Part shown: positions 1 through 8,408 of the stretch, one piece after another | How the letters are laid out: each line of letters starts with the position of its first letter | Position numbering within the stretch: the stretch's first letter is position 1 | From: Nocardia sp. | GTDB lineage: Bacteria > Actinomycetota > Actinomycetes > Mycobacteriales > Mycobacteriaceae | Assembly (NCBI GenBank): GCA_014360565.1 | Contig: JACIXH010000027.1 | Location: 1 to 36,293, forward strand | Direction: 5' to 3' | Length of the DNA: 36,293 bases | Translations under genes and position numbers: made by a program | Notes under the pieces: generated by a model | What the model saw: the letters and a program-made list of their open reading frames with translations, nothing else | What the model was told of the DNA's origin: nothing | Database searches by the model: none

Positions 1-178
1 CAAGGCCCCGATCCGCGACCAGTACGAGACCCAGGGCAACCCCTACTACGCGACCGCGCGCATCTGGGACGACGGCGTGATCGCGCCCGCGGACACCAGA
101 ACCGCGCTCGGTCTTGCCCTTTCGGTGTGCGCGCAAGCGCCGCTCGAACCCGTTTCCTACGGCGTCTTCCGGATGTGA
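1..178 (+). CDS. accD1: Methylcrotonyl-CoA carboxylase beta subunit, C-terminal fragment
   Basis: Only the last 58 residues are inside the window; the frame is open from base 2 to the TGA at 176-178. The peptide contains [17 protein letters not shown] and ends SYGVFRM, the typical C-terminus of biotin-dependent carboxyltransferases of the methylcrotonyl-CoA carboxylase type, where the ATARLWDDG-like segment is strongly conserved. The subunit would transfer CO2 from carboxybiotin to 3-methylcrotonyl-CoA in leucine breakdown. It lies directly upstream of the biotin carboxylase/BCCP subunit, as in the accD1-accA1 pair of mycobacteria. That neighbour supports the substrate assignment more than this short fragment does. 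Propionyl- or acetyl-CoA carboxylase beta subunits are less likely alternatives. Confidence 0.85.
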   Translation, partial: KAPIRDQYETQGNPYYATARIWDDGVIAPADTRTALGLALSVCAQAPLEPVSYGVFRM

Positions 179-192
179 AGGAGCGTCAGCGA

Positions 193-258
193 GTGAACCA
201 GAAATGCAGTGCGCAGTCGCGCACGACGAAGCCGAGCGCCAGCGAGGCGCAGGAGTGA
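193..258 (+). CDS. Possible 21-residue micropeptide between accD1 and accA1
   Basis: A GTG at 193 is preceded by AAGGAG at 178-183 with a 9-nt spacer, a better ribosome binding site than any other in this gap. The frame runs 21 codons, begins MNQKCSAQS and is rich in Ser, Ala, Gln and Thr. It stops at TGA 256-258, five bases before the accA1 ATG. I recognise no family. It could be a small carboxylase-associated peptide, a coupling leader that delivers ribosomes to accA1, or chance. The strong ribosome site and tight spacing are seen; any function is inference. Confidence 0.35.
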   Translation: MNQKCSAQSRTTKPSASEAQE

Positions 259-263
259 GCGAC

Positions 264-2480
264 ATGCTGAACAAGAACCACACCGTCGAATTCGACACCG
301 TGCTGGTCGCCAATCGCGGCGAGATCGCGGTGCGTGTGATCAAGACTTTGCGCGCCATGGGTATTCGCTCTGTGGCGGTGTACAGCGATGCTGACGTCGA
401 CGCGCGCCACGTGCGTGAGGCCGATATCGCGGTGCGACTCGGGCCCGCGCCCGCTCGCGAGAGCTACCTGTCGATCGAGAAGGTCGTCGACGCCGCCGTC
501 CGTTCGGGTGCGCAGGCCGTGCACCCGGGATATGGCTTCCTGTCGGAGAATTCGTTGTTCGCCGCCGCGCTGGCCGATGCGGGCATCGTGTTCCTCGGGC
601 CGCCCGCCAAGGCCATCGAGGTGATGGGCGACAAGATCACCGCGAAAAAGACGGTGACCGCGTTCGGCGTGCCCGTGGTGCCCGGCATCGCCGAACCGGG
701 TCTGACCGATGACCAATTGATCGCCGCCGCAGCCGAAATCGGCTATCCGGTGCTGGTGAAGCCGTCCGCCGGTGGTGGCGGTAAGGGCATGCGGCGGGTC
801 ACCGACCCCGCCGATCTGCCCGCCGCGCTGGTGAGCGCCCGGCGTGAAGCCGGTGCGGCGTTCGGCGACGACACCCTGTTCCTGGAACGGTTCGTCAACC
901 GGCCCCGCCACATCGAGGTGCAGGTCCTGGCCGACAAGTTCGGCAATGTGGTCCACCTGGGCGAGCGCGAATGCAGCTTGCAGCGCAGGCATCAGAAAGT
1001 GATCGAGGAAGCGCCGTCGCCGCTGCTGGACGCGCAGACCAGGGCCCGGATCGGTACCGCGGCCTGCAATACCGCGCGCAGCGTGGACTACGTCGGCGCC
1101 GGCACCGTCGAGTTCATCGTCTCGGCCGACCAGCCCGACGAGTTCTTCTTCATGGAGATGAACACCCGGCTGCAGGTGGAACATCCGGTGACCGAGATGG
1201 TGACCGGTGTCGACCTGGTGGAATGCCAGGTGCGGGTGGCCGCGGGTCAGCGGCTGGCTCGGACCCAGGACGAGATCCACCTGGTCGGACACGCCATCGA
1301 GGCGCGCGTCTACGCGGAGGACCCCGGCCGCGGGTTCCTGCCCACCGGTGGCACCGTGCTCGCGCTGTCGGAGCCGCAAGGCGCCGGCGTGCGGGTGGAT
1401 TCGGGGATCTCGGTCGGCACCGTGGTCGGTAGTGATTACGACCCGATGCTGGCGAAGGTGATCGCGCGCGGAGACACTCGCGCCGACGCGCTCGACGCAC
1501 TCGACCGCGCACTGGAACAGACTGTGCTGCTCGGGGTCACGAGCAATATCGAATTCCTCCGGTTCCTGCTCGCCGACGACGACGTGCAGGCAGGTCGCCT
1601 CGACACCGCACTACTCGATCGGCGAGTCATCGACTTCGTGCCCGCCGAGCCCACCGATGACGACTTCATCGCCGCCGCGGCCTATCACTGGCTTCGGCGG
1701 TGGCCGGCAACCGGTGGCGATCCTTGGTCGACGCCGTCGGGCTGGCGACTAGGCACACCGGCTCCGACGGCGATCCGTCTCGCGGCGGGCGAAGTGGTAC
1801 GCCATGTCTTCATCACGGGCACACCGGATTCCGCCACCGTGTGGCTCGAACACGCCGGCTCCACGAACGCGGCCCCCGGTTCGGCGGCTGCGCCGGAGCT
1901 GCTGGGCACTGCGGCAGTCGGTCCCGCCGCGCGGCCACTCGACCTCACCACCAGGTCGCTGTCGGCCGCACTGGTCGACGGGCAGACCGGACCGGACCGG
2001 TCGTCGGCCGAGCTGACGCTCACCGTGGACGGCCTGCGTCGCACGCTGCGGACAGCCGAGGCCGACAAGCAGTTGTGGGTGAGCGGCGATGGCCGGGTAG
2101 CCGTGCTGCGCGAGGTCGCCGAGGCCAGTGTGCGTGGTGACGCCGCGCATGTCGGCGACGCCGAGATCCGCAGTCCCATGCCGGGTTCGGTGATCGCGAC
2201 GCCGGTCGCGAGCGGCGCGACCGTCGCTGTCGGCGATCCGGTGATCGTGATCGAGGCCATGAAGATGGAACACGCGCTCACCGCCCCGGTGGCCGGCACG
2301 GTGGAGGTCCTTGCCGCGCCGGGCGCCCAGGTGAAGCTGGATCAGGTGCTGGTGCGGGTCATCGCCCATCCCACCGAAGCCACCGGACCGGACACTGCCA
2401 CCACAGACGCCGCCGACACCGACGCGGCCGATGCCACGTTGCCCGCGGTAGACACCGAGCGCGAAGGAACCCCCGCATGA
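264..2480 (+). CDS. accA1: Methylcrotonyl-CoA carboxylase alpha subunit (biotin carboxylase + BCCP)
   Basis: The 738-residue protein carboxylates biotin with ATP and bicarbonate and carries it to the AccD1 carboxyltransferase for 3-methylcrotonyl-CoA carboxylation in leucine degradation. An N-terminal biotin carboxylase domain (about residues 8-455) opens with [13 protein letters not shown]. It has the ATP-grasp glycine loop GGGGKGM at about 170-176 and the [15 protein letters not shown] active-site segment. The C-terminal biotinyl domain has EAMKMEH; the biotinylated lysine is about K667 (codon 2262-2264). I chose ATG 264 because AGGAG at 251-255 lies 8 nt upstream; the same frame is open further upstream without a good ribosome site. 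An Ala/Thr/Asp-rich tail of about 40 residues follows the biotinyl domain, which is unusual because that domain is normally the C-terminus. The stop overlaps fadE19 by 4 nt (ATGA). Confidence 0.93.
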   Translation: MLNKNHTVEFDTVLVANRGEIAVRVIKTLRAMGIRSVAVYSDADVDARHVREADIAVRLGPAPARESYLSIEKVVDAAVRSGAQAVHPGYGFLSENSLFAAALADAGIVFLGPPAKAIEVMGDKITAKKTVTAFGVPVVPGIAEPGLTDDQLIAAAAEIGYPVLVKPSAGGGGKGMRRVTDPADLPAALVSARREAGAAFGDDTLFLERFVNRPRHIEVQVLADKFGNVVHLGERECSLQRRHQKVIEEAPSPLLDAQTRARIGTAACNTARSVDYVGAGTVEFIVSADQPDEFFFMEMNTRLQVEHPVTEMVTGVDLVECQVRVAAGQRLARTQDEIHLVGHAIEARVYAEDPGRGFLPTGGTVLALSEPQGAGVRVDSGISVGTVVGSDYDPMLAKVIARGDTRADALDALDRALEQTVLLGVTSNIEFLRFLLADDDVQAGRLDTALLDRRVIDFVPAEPTDDDFIAAAAYHWLRRWPATGGDPWSTPSGWRLGTPAPTAIRLAAGEVVRHVFITGTPDSATVWLEHAGSTNAAPGSAAAPELLGTAAVGPAARPLDLTTRSLSAALVDGQTGPDRSSAELTLTVDGLRRTLRTAEADKQLWVSGDGRVAVLREVAEASVRGDAAHVGDAEIRSPMPGSVIATPVASGATVAVGDPVIVIEAMKMEHALTAPVAGTVEVLAAPGAQVKLDQVLVRVIAHPTEATGPDTATTDAADTDAADATLPAVDTEREGTPA

Positions 2481-3637
2481 CCGACTACTTGTCCACCGGC
2501 TCGCTGCCGGAGGAATACCGTCAACTCGCCCTCACGGTGCGCGACTTCGCCAACCAGGTCGTCGCGCCCGTGTCGGCCGAACACGATGCCGAGCACAGCT
2601 TTCCGTACGAGGTCGTGGCGGGCATGGCCGAGATGGGACTGTTCGGCCTGCCGTTCCCCGAGGAGTTCGGCGGCATGGGCGGCGACTACTTCGCCCTGTG
2701 CCTGGCACTCGAGGAACTCGGCAAGATCGACCAGAGCGTGGCCATCACCCTCGAGGCGGGTGTGTCGCTCGGCGCCATGCCCATCTACCGCTTCGGCAAC
2801 GACAAGCAGCGCACCGAATGGCTGCCCCAGCTCACCAGCGGTCAGGCGCTGGCCGGCTTCGGGCTCACCGAGCCGGACGCGGGCAGCGACGCGGGCGGCA
2901 CCAGGACCACCGCGGTGCAGGACGGCGAGAGCTGGGTGATCAACGGCAGCAAGCAGTTCATCACCAACTCCGGCACCGACATCACCCGCTTGGTCACCGT
3001 CACCGCGGTCACCGGGCAGACCGGCGGCAAGAAGGAGATCTCCACCATCCTGGTGCCGGCGAACACCCCCGGCTTCGTCGCCGAGCCCGCCTACAACAAG
3101 GTCGGCTGGAACGCCTCCGACACCCATCCGCTGAGCTTCACCGACGTGCGGGTGCCGCAGGAGAACCTGCTCGGCGAGCGCGGTCGCGGCTACGCCAACT
3201 TCCTGCGCATCCTCGACGAGGGCCGCATCGCGATCGCCGCGCTGGCCGTCGGCGCCGCGCAGGGTTGTGTCGACGAGAGCGTGCGCTACGCCAACGAACG
3301 GCAGGCCTTCGGGCAAGCCATCGGCCGCAATCAGGCGATCGCGTTCAAGATCGCCCGGATGGAGGCGCGCGCCCACGTCGCCCGCACCGCCTACTACGAC
3401 GCCGCCGCGATGATGCTCGCGGGTAAGCCGTTCAAGAAGGCCGCCTCGATCGCGAAGATGGTCGCCAGCGAGGCCGCGATGGACAACGCCCGCGACGCCA
3501 CCCAGATCTTCGGCGGCAACGGCTTCATGAACGAATACCCGGTGTCCAGGCACTACCGTGACAGCAAGATCCTGGAAATCGGCGAGGGCACCACGGAGGT
3601 ACAGCTGATGCTGATCGCACGGGAGCTGGGTCTGTGA
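2477..3637 (+). CDS. fadE19: Acyl-CoA dehydrogenase, isovaleryl/branched-chain type
   Basis: A 386-residue FAD-dependent acyl-CoA dehydrogenase of normal length that would oxidise isovaleryl-CoA to 3-methylcrotonyl-CoA, the step before the carboxylase encoded upstream. Visible family segments are [41 protein letters not shown] and [20 protein letters not shown]. Two candidate catalytic bases are present: E370 in the EGTTE motif, as in short-chain enzymes, and E248 in LDEGR, at the helix position used by human isovaleryl-CoA dehydrogenase. The start ATG overlaps the accA1 stop and the 3' end overlaps the next gene by 4 nt, so the three are almost certainly cotranscribed and translationally coupled. 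Operon context favours isovaleryl-CoA, but a wider branched-chain range is possible. The gene name follows synteny with M. tuberculosis Rv2500c. Confidence 0.88.
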   Translation: MTDYLSTGSLPEEYRQLALTVRDFANQVVAPVSAEHDAEHSFPYEVVAGMAEMGLFGLPFPEEFGGMGGDYFALCLALEELGKIDQSVAITLEAGVSLGAMPIYRFGNDKQRTEWLPQLTSGQALAGFGLTEPDAGSDAGGTRTTAVQDGESWVINGSKQFITNSGTDITRLVTVTAVTGQTGGKKEISTILVPANTPGFVAEPAYNKVGWNASDTHPLSFTDVRVPQENLLGERGRGYANFLRILDEGRIAIAALAVGAAQGCVDESVRYANERQAFGQAIGRNQAIAFKIARMEARAHVARTAYYDAAAMMLAGKPFKKAASIAKMVASEAAMDNARDATQIFGGNGFMNEYPVSRHYRDSKILEIGEGTTEVQLMLIARELGL

Positions 3638-4194
3638 GCGCGCCTGATCACCGCGGCCAGGAGGCAGCGGCGCAGCGTGACCACGCGGGGACCGGGGAGC
3701 AGGCGCCGCCGAGCACCGAACCCAGGCGGGTCGTCCAGCGCGGACTGTGGTTCGAGGAGTTCGAGATCGGCACGATCTACGAGCACCGGCCCGGCCGCAC
3801 CATCACCGAGGCCGACAACGTCCTGTTCACCACGTTGACCATGAACACCCAGGCCCTGCACCTGGACGCGGCCTTCGCCGACGCGCAGCCGCCCTTCAAC
3901 CAGCGCCTGGTGAATTCGATGTTCACGCTGTCGACGCTGGTCGGGCTCTCGGTCGCCCAGCTCACCCAGGGGACGCTGGTGGCCAACCTCGGGTTCTCCG
4001 AGATGACCCTGCCCGCGCCGCTGTTCCACGGCGACACCATGTACGCGGAAACGCTGGTCACCGACAAGCGGGAGTCCAAGAGCAGGCCGGGCGAGGGCAT
4101 CGTCAGCCTCGCCCACACCGCGCGTAACCAGAACGGCGTCGTCGTGGCGACCGCTGTCCGCCAGACCTTGGTCCGGAAGGCGCCCGCCGCGTGA
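3634..4194 (+). CDS. MaoC-family hot-dog hydratase, probably acting on 3-methylglutaconyl-CoA
   Basis: A 186-residue protein starting with GTG in a GTGA overlap with fadE19. The hot-dog fold hydratase signature is visible: a T-x-x-N stretch followed by H76-L-D78 in NTQALHLDAAFA, then FNQRLVNSMFTLS and the late LVANLGFSEMTLPAPLFHGDTMYAE, as in (R)-specific MaoC hydratases. About 30 residues before the fold are Gln/Glu/Pro rich and probably disordered. It sits between the dehydrogenase and the CitE lyase exactly where leucine catabolism needs a 3-methylglutaconyl-CoA hydratase, and where M. tuberculosis has the MaoC gene Rv2499c. The reaction is inferred from this position; a hydratase/dehydratase of another branched enoyl-CoA is the alternative. 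Confidence 0.82.
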   Translation: MSAPDHRGQEAAAQRDHAGTGEQAPPSTEPRRVVQRGLWFEEFEIGTIYEHRPGRTITEADNVLFTTLTMNTQALHLDAAFADAQPPFNQRLVNSMFTLSTLVGLSVAQLTQGTLVANLGFSEMTLPAPLFHGDTMYAETLVTDKRESKSRPGEGIVSLAHTARNQNGVVVATAVRQTLVRKAPAA

Positions 4195-4273
4195 TCGACC
4201 GATACCCCGCGGCACCGGCTGCCACTGTGCGCAGTCAAGGGCCGGTCTGCGCCTTCCCCGGAATGGAGTCAGC

Positions 4274-5092
4274 ATGACGACGTGGCAACCGAGTGGACCC
4301 GCGTGGCTGTTCTGCCCGGCGGATCGCCCCGAGCGTTTCGCCAAAGCCGCCGCGGTGGCCGATGTGGTGATCCTCGATCTCGAGGACGGTGTCGCCGCGG
4401 GCGACAAGGCCGCAGCGAGACAGGCGCTACTGGACACCCCACTGGACCCGCAGCACACCGTGATTCGGGTCAATGCGGCCGACACCGACGAGTACGCGGC
4501 CGATCTGGCGGCGCTCGCGCAGACCGCGTACCGCCGGGTGATGCTGCCCAAATGCGAATCGGCGCAGCAGGTTCGCGGCCTCGCCGACTACGAGGTGATC
4601 GTGCTCGTCGAGTCGCCACTGGGCGCGCTGCGGGTCGCCGAGTCGGTGCAGGCCGACAATGCCGTCGGCGTGATGTGGGGCGCCGAGGATCTGGTCGCTG
4701 GTCTCGGCGGCAACTCGAGCCGCCGGGCCGACGGTGGCTACCGGGATGTCGCCCAACACGTACGGTCGTCAACCCTGTTGGCAGCCAAAGCGTTCGGCCG
4801 CTTCGCCATGGACTCGGTGTATCTGGACATCAAGGATCTCGACGGACTCGCCGCGGAGACCGCCGACGCTGTCGCCGTCGGGTTCGACGTCAAGGTCGCC
4901 ATCCACCCGAGCCAGGTCGCGGTGATCCGCGACGGCTACGCACCCGACGCCGCCGAGCTCGACTGGGCGCGCCGGGTACTGGCCGAGGTACCGAACCATC
5001 GCGGTGTGTTCGCGTTCGAGGGCCGTATGGTCGACGCACCGGTGCTGCGGCATGCCGAGCGGATCGTCCGGCGCGCGGGCGTGACCGACTGA
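4274..5092 (+). CDS. citE: CitE-family CoA-ester lyase (likely HMG-CoA / citramalyl-CoA lyase)
   Basis: A 272-residue TIM-barrel lyase of the HpcH/HpaI-CitE family. Visible residues are LDLEDG at 34-39, R65 in VIRVN, E113 in VLVESPLGALR, the metal-site WGAEDL at 135-140 and AIHPSQ near 215. There are no citrate lyase alpha/gamma genes nearby, so it is a stand-alone lyase. In M. tuberculosis the gene in the same operon position (Rv2498c) is reported, from memory, to cleave HMG-CoA-type and citramalyl-CoA substrates, linking leucine and itaconate catabolism. Here it would yield acetyl-CoA and acetoacetate. GGAG at 4265-4268 supports the ATG start. A 79-bp gap separates it from the MaoC gene; I saw no terminator in it. 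Confidence 0.86.
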   Translation: MTTWQPSGPAWLFCPADRPERFAKAAAVADVVILDLEDGVAAGDKAAARQALLDTPLDPQHTVIRVNAADTDEYAADLAALAQTAYRRVMLPKCESAQQVRGLADYEVIVLVESPLGALRVAESVQADNAVGVMWGAEDLVAGLGGNSSRRADGGYRDVAQHVRSSTLLAAKAFGRFAMDSVYLDIKDLDGLAAETADAVAVGFDVKVAIHPSQVAVIRDGYAPDAAELDWARRVLAEVPNHRGVFAFEGRMVDAPVLRHAERIVRRAGVTD

Positions 5093-5159
5093 TCATCGGG
5101 TACCCCGTCACCGGGCCGATCGGATACACGAGTAGTCCAGTTCGAGGAGGACACCGCCA

Positions 5160-7100
5160 GTGCAACCGCAATGGGAACCAACCGCGCACGACATCGCGTC
5201 GGCCCGAATCACCGACTTCGCCACCTTCGTCACCGCGCGAACCGGCGTCGAATACCCCGATTACCAGGCCTTGTGGCAGTGGTCGGTGGATGACGTCGAA
5301 GGTTTCTGGCAGGCGCTGTGGGACTACTTCGAACTGGGCGAGACCGCGGGGCAGGCCCTGGAGTCTCGGGAGATGCCGGGGGCCCGGTGGTTTCCCGGCA
5401 CCCGCCTGAACTATGTCGACCAGGTCATCCGCATGGCGCAGTTCGGCCGCCCGGCGATCATCGCCCTGCACGAGGACGCGCCGCCGCGCGAGATCCTGTG
5501 GTCGGATCTGATCGAGCAGGTCACCGTTTTCGCGCGCACGCTGCGTGAGCAGGGCGTCGAAGCCGGTGACCGGGTGGTCGGCTATCTGCCCAACATCCCC
5601 GAAGCGGTCGTCGCCTTCCTCGCGACCGCCAGTATCGGCGCGGTGTGGAGTGCCTGCGGTCAGGACTACTCGGCGAAGGCGGCACTGGACCGGCTCGGCC
5701 AGCTCGACCCTGTCGTCCTGGTCACCGCCGACGGCTACCGATTCGGCGGCAAGGCGCATGACAAGCGCGCCGATATCGCCGCGCTGCAAGACGGTCTGAA
5801 CGTGCGCGCGACCGTCGTCGTCTCGCAGCTCGAACTCGAGGTACCCGATGCGATGCCGTGGGCGGACGCGGTCGCCGACGCCGGGTTCGGCGTGATCGAA
5901 ACCGCGCCCGTCGATTTCGATCACCCACTGTGGATCGTGTTCTCGTCCGGCACCACCGGCCTGCCCAAGGGCATCGTGCACGGACACGGCGGCGTATTGC
6001 TCGAGCACCTCAAAGCCGTAGCGCTGCAATCGAATATCGGTCCCGAGGACACCTTCTTCTGGTACACCAGCCCGAGCTGGATGATGTGGAACTTCCAGGT
6101 GGCGGGTTTGCTCACGGGCGCGACCATCGTCACCTACGACGGCAGTCCCACCGCCGGTGGGCCAGATGCGCTGTGGCGCCTGACTTCCCAGGTCGGCGCG
6201 ACGGTCTTCGGCACCAGCCCGGGCTATGTCCTGGGCTGCATCAAGGCCGGATCGGTGCCGCGCGCCGACCACGATCTGTCCGCCCTGCGCACGGTCGGCA
6301 TCACCGGTTCGTCACTGCCGGTGTCGAGCGCGCTGTGGTTGAACGAGAATGCGGGCGAGCATGTTCAGGTGAGCTCGATCAGCGGCGGCACCGATGTGGT
6401 GTCGGCTTTCGTCGGCGGCGTGCCGACCGTTGCGGTCTGGCCCGGCGAGCTGTCGGCACCGTATCTCGGCGTCGCGCTCGATGCTTTCGACGAGCAGGGC
6501 GACTCGGTGCGTGGCGAGGTCGGCGAACTGGTGGTGACCGCCCCCATGCCGTCGATGCCGGTGAGTTTCTGGCGCGACGAGGACGGGAAGCGCTACCGGG
6601 CAGCCTATTTCGACACCTACCCCGGTGTGTGGCGCCACGGCGACTGGATCACCCTCACCGAACACGGCAGTATCGTCGTGCACGGCCGTTCCGATTCCAC
6701 CCTCAACCGCCACGGCATCCGGATGGGTAGTGCCGATATCTACCAGGTCGTCGAACAGTTCCCGGAGATCGCCGAGGCCTTGGTGATCGGCGCCGAACAA
6801 CCCGACGGCGGATACTGGATGCCCCTGTTCGTCGTTCTCGCCCCGGGCGCCGAACTCACCGACGATCTGAAAACCCGCCTGTCCTCGGCGATCCGCACCG
6901 AGGTCTCGCCCCGCCACGTCCCCGACGAGATACGCGAAGCCCCTGGCATCCCGCACACCCGAACCGGCAAGAAGCTGGAAGTGCCCATCAAGAAGCTCTT
7001 CCAGGGCGCCGACCCCGCCCGTGTGGTCGAGCGCAGCGCCGTCGACGACCCGGCACTGCTCGACTGGTATGCCCGGATCACCCCGCCCGACAAGGGCTAA
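5160..7100 (+). CDS. aacS: Acetoacetyl-CoA synthetase (acetoacetate-CoA ligase)
   Basis: A 646-residue ANL-superfamily ligase that would convert acetoacetate, ATP and CoA to acetoacetyl-CoA. It has the N-terminal cap of acetyl/acetoacetyl-CoA synthetases (about 1-100, with LWQWSVDDVEGFW and GARWFPGTRLNY) and the P-loop SSGTTGLPKG at 262-271. It also has FFWYTSPSWMMWNF, the hinge region HGRSDSTLNRHGIRMGS, and catalytic lysines near K604/K605 in RTGKKLEVPIKK. The PSWMMWNF segment and overall length match acetoacetyl- rather than acetyl-CoA synthetases. GAGGAGG at 5144-5150 sets the GTG start. It follows the lyase that makes acetoacetate. In M. tuberculosis this role in the same locus appears to be filled by the CoA-transferase genes scoA/scoB, so this is a functional replacement (inference). 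Confidence 0.9.
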   Translation: MQPQWEPTAHDIASARITDFATFVTARTGVEYPDYQALWQWSVDDVEGFWQALWDYFELGETAGQALESREMPGARWFPGTRLNYVDQVIRMAQFGRPAIIALHEDAPPREILWSDLIEQVTVFARTLREQGVEAGDRVVGYLPNIPEAVVAFLATASIGAVWSACGQDYSAKAALDRLGQLDPVVLVTADGYRFGGKAHDKRADIAALQDGLNVRATVVVSQLELEVPDAMPWADAVADAGFGVIETAPVDFDHPLWIVFSSGTTGLPKGIVHGHGGVLLEHLKAVALQSNIGPEDTFFWYTSPSWMMWNFQVAGLLTGATIVTYDGSPTAGGPDALWRLTSQVGATVFGTSPGYVLGCIKAGSVPRADHDLSALRTVGITGSSLPVSSALWLNENAGEHVQVSSISGGTDVVSAFVGGVPTVAVWPGELSAPYLGVALDAFDEQGDSVRGEVGELVVTAPMPSMPVSFWRDEDGKRYRAAYFDTYPGVWRHGDWITLTEHGSIVVHGRSDSTLNRHGIRMGSADIYQVVEQFPEIAEALVIGAEQPDGGYWMPLFVVLAPGAELTDDLKTRLSSAIRTEVSPRHVPDEIREAPGIPHTRTGKKLEVPIKKLFQGADPARVVERSAVDDPALLDWYARITPPDKG

Positions 7101-7113
7101 TACACTTGAACTA
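7101..7113 (+). promoter_or_regulatory. Candidate -10 element for a leaderless tetR transcript
   Basis: TACACT (7101-7106, matching TANNNT) ends six bases before the ATG at 7113, right after the stop of the synthetase. No Shine-Dalgarno sequence precedes this ATG. A -10 hexamer at this distance would place transcription start on the A of ATG, a common arrangement for leaderless actinobacterial genes. No convincing -35 was seen. Inference only. Confidence 0.35.
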
Positions 7114-8327
7114 TGAATGTCAGCGAGTCTCGTGGGGCGCGTGGGGTAGCTGGGGCTGAAGTGCGGCGGCGGCCGAAGAATCGGCGGGCGCAGATCGCGG
7201 CGTCGTCGGCGGTGGCTTTCGGGGCCGCCGGGTACCACGGAGTGAGCATGGAGGACATCGCATCCGGGCTGGGAATCAGCTCGGCCGCGCTGTATCGGCA
7301 CTACCCGAGTAAGTACGCCTTGTTCCGGGAGGAGTTACTCCGAGTCGGGCAGGCGTTCACCGGGTCGATCGTGGTGTCGGCTCAGGACACACTGCCCGCG
7401 TCACAACGGTTGCGGCACATGCTCACCGGGCTGATCGGCGCGACCGTGGAGAATCGGGCGACCGTGCGACTGGTGCGGTGGGAAGGCCGCTACCTCGAAC
7501 CGGCCGATCGGCTGGTGCTCGACGAGCAGCAGGGTTCGGTGCTGGTCGCGCTCGACGGGCAACTGGCGGTCCTGCGTCCGGAATTGACCACCGCCGAGCT
7601 GCGCATGATCTCCACGGCGATGCTCGGCGTGATCACCAGCATCGCCGATCACCACGCCGCACTGCCCGCTCGTGCTCTGAGCAAGTTGCTCGGCTCCGCC
7701 TGCACGGCCTTGACCGACAGCGAATTGCCTCCTGCCGCAACGGTATCGGAGCAGGGCGCCCGCGCCCAGATCCCGGATTCGTTCAAACACGAACTGCTGC
7801 TGCGCAAAGCCGTTGACCTGTTCCACGAACGCGGCTACCCGAATGTCAGCGTGGAGGACATCGCCTCGGCGGCCGGGTTGTCGGCAGCGTCGGCGGTGTA
7901 CCGGTTCTATCGCGGCAAGACCGACATCCTGGCCGCCGCGTTTCGGCGCGCGGCCGACCGGGTGTCGGGGGCGATCGGTCCCGCGGTGGCGAGCACGCCG
8001 GACAGCGGTGCCGCGCTGGGGGTGCTGGTCGATCAGTTCGTCGCCGACACCTTCGACGAACGCGCGCTGGCAGTGGTCTACTACGCCGAATTCGGGCACG
8101 TGCCCGCCGAAGAACGCGCGGTACTGCGCAATATCCAGCGATTGAGCGTGCAGGAATGGGCGCGGCTGGTGCGCGATGTGCGGCCGGACCTTTCCGCTGC
8201 CGAGGCGCGATTCCTGGTGCACGCGGCGTTCGCGATGGTCATCGACCTCGGCCAGCGGTTCGGCGACGACCCGATCGCGGGCCGGGCCAGGGTGGGCTTT
8301 CTGATGCGGCGGGTCCTGCTCGGCTGA
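7113..8327 (+). CDS. Tandem TetR-type regulator with two DNA-binding domains
   Basis: The 404-residue protein is twice the usual TetR length and contains two complete TetR N-terminal domains. The first helix-turn-helix is at about 45-64 (VSMEDIASGLGISSAALYRHY) within 24-75. The second is at about 245-264 (VSVEDIASAAGLSAASAVYRFY) within 225-285. Each is followed by about 120-150 mostly helical residues that look like ligand/dimer domains. The halves are related but diverged, so this is an internal fusion or duplication and not an assembly artefact. The gene follows the leucine operon 12 bp after its last stop, where M. tuberculosis has the TetR gene Rv2506. It probably senses an acyl-CoA or related intermediate and controls this operon; the ligand and operator are not evident from sequence. 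Confidence 0.88.
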   Translation: MNVSESRGARGVAGAEVRRRPKNRRAQIAASSAVAFGAAGYHGVSMEDIASGLGISSAALYRHYPSKYALFREELLRVGQAFTGSIVVSAQDTLPASQRLRHMLTGLIGATVENRATVRLVRWEGRYLEPADRLVLDEQQGSVLVALDGQLAVLRPELTTAELRMISTAMLGVITSIADHHAALPARALSKLLGSACTALTDSELPPAATVSEQGARAQIPDSFKHELLLRKAVDLFHERGYPNVSVEDIASAAGLSAASAVYRFYRGKTDILAAAFRRAADRVSGAIGPAVASTPDSGAALGVLVDQFVADTFDERALAVVYYAEFGHVPAEERAVLRNIQRLSVQEWARLVRDVRPDLSAAEARFLVHAAFAMVIDLGQRFGDDPIAGRARVGFLMRRVLLG

Positions 8328-8408
8328 GCCAGTTCACCCGTCGCGGATGAGGCGTACCGTTCTCGCCGCGGCATACGCTCGGCGATCAGGCCGTCGAACG
8401 GAGCGTGC

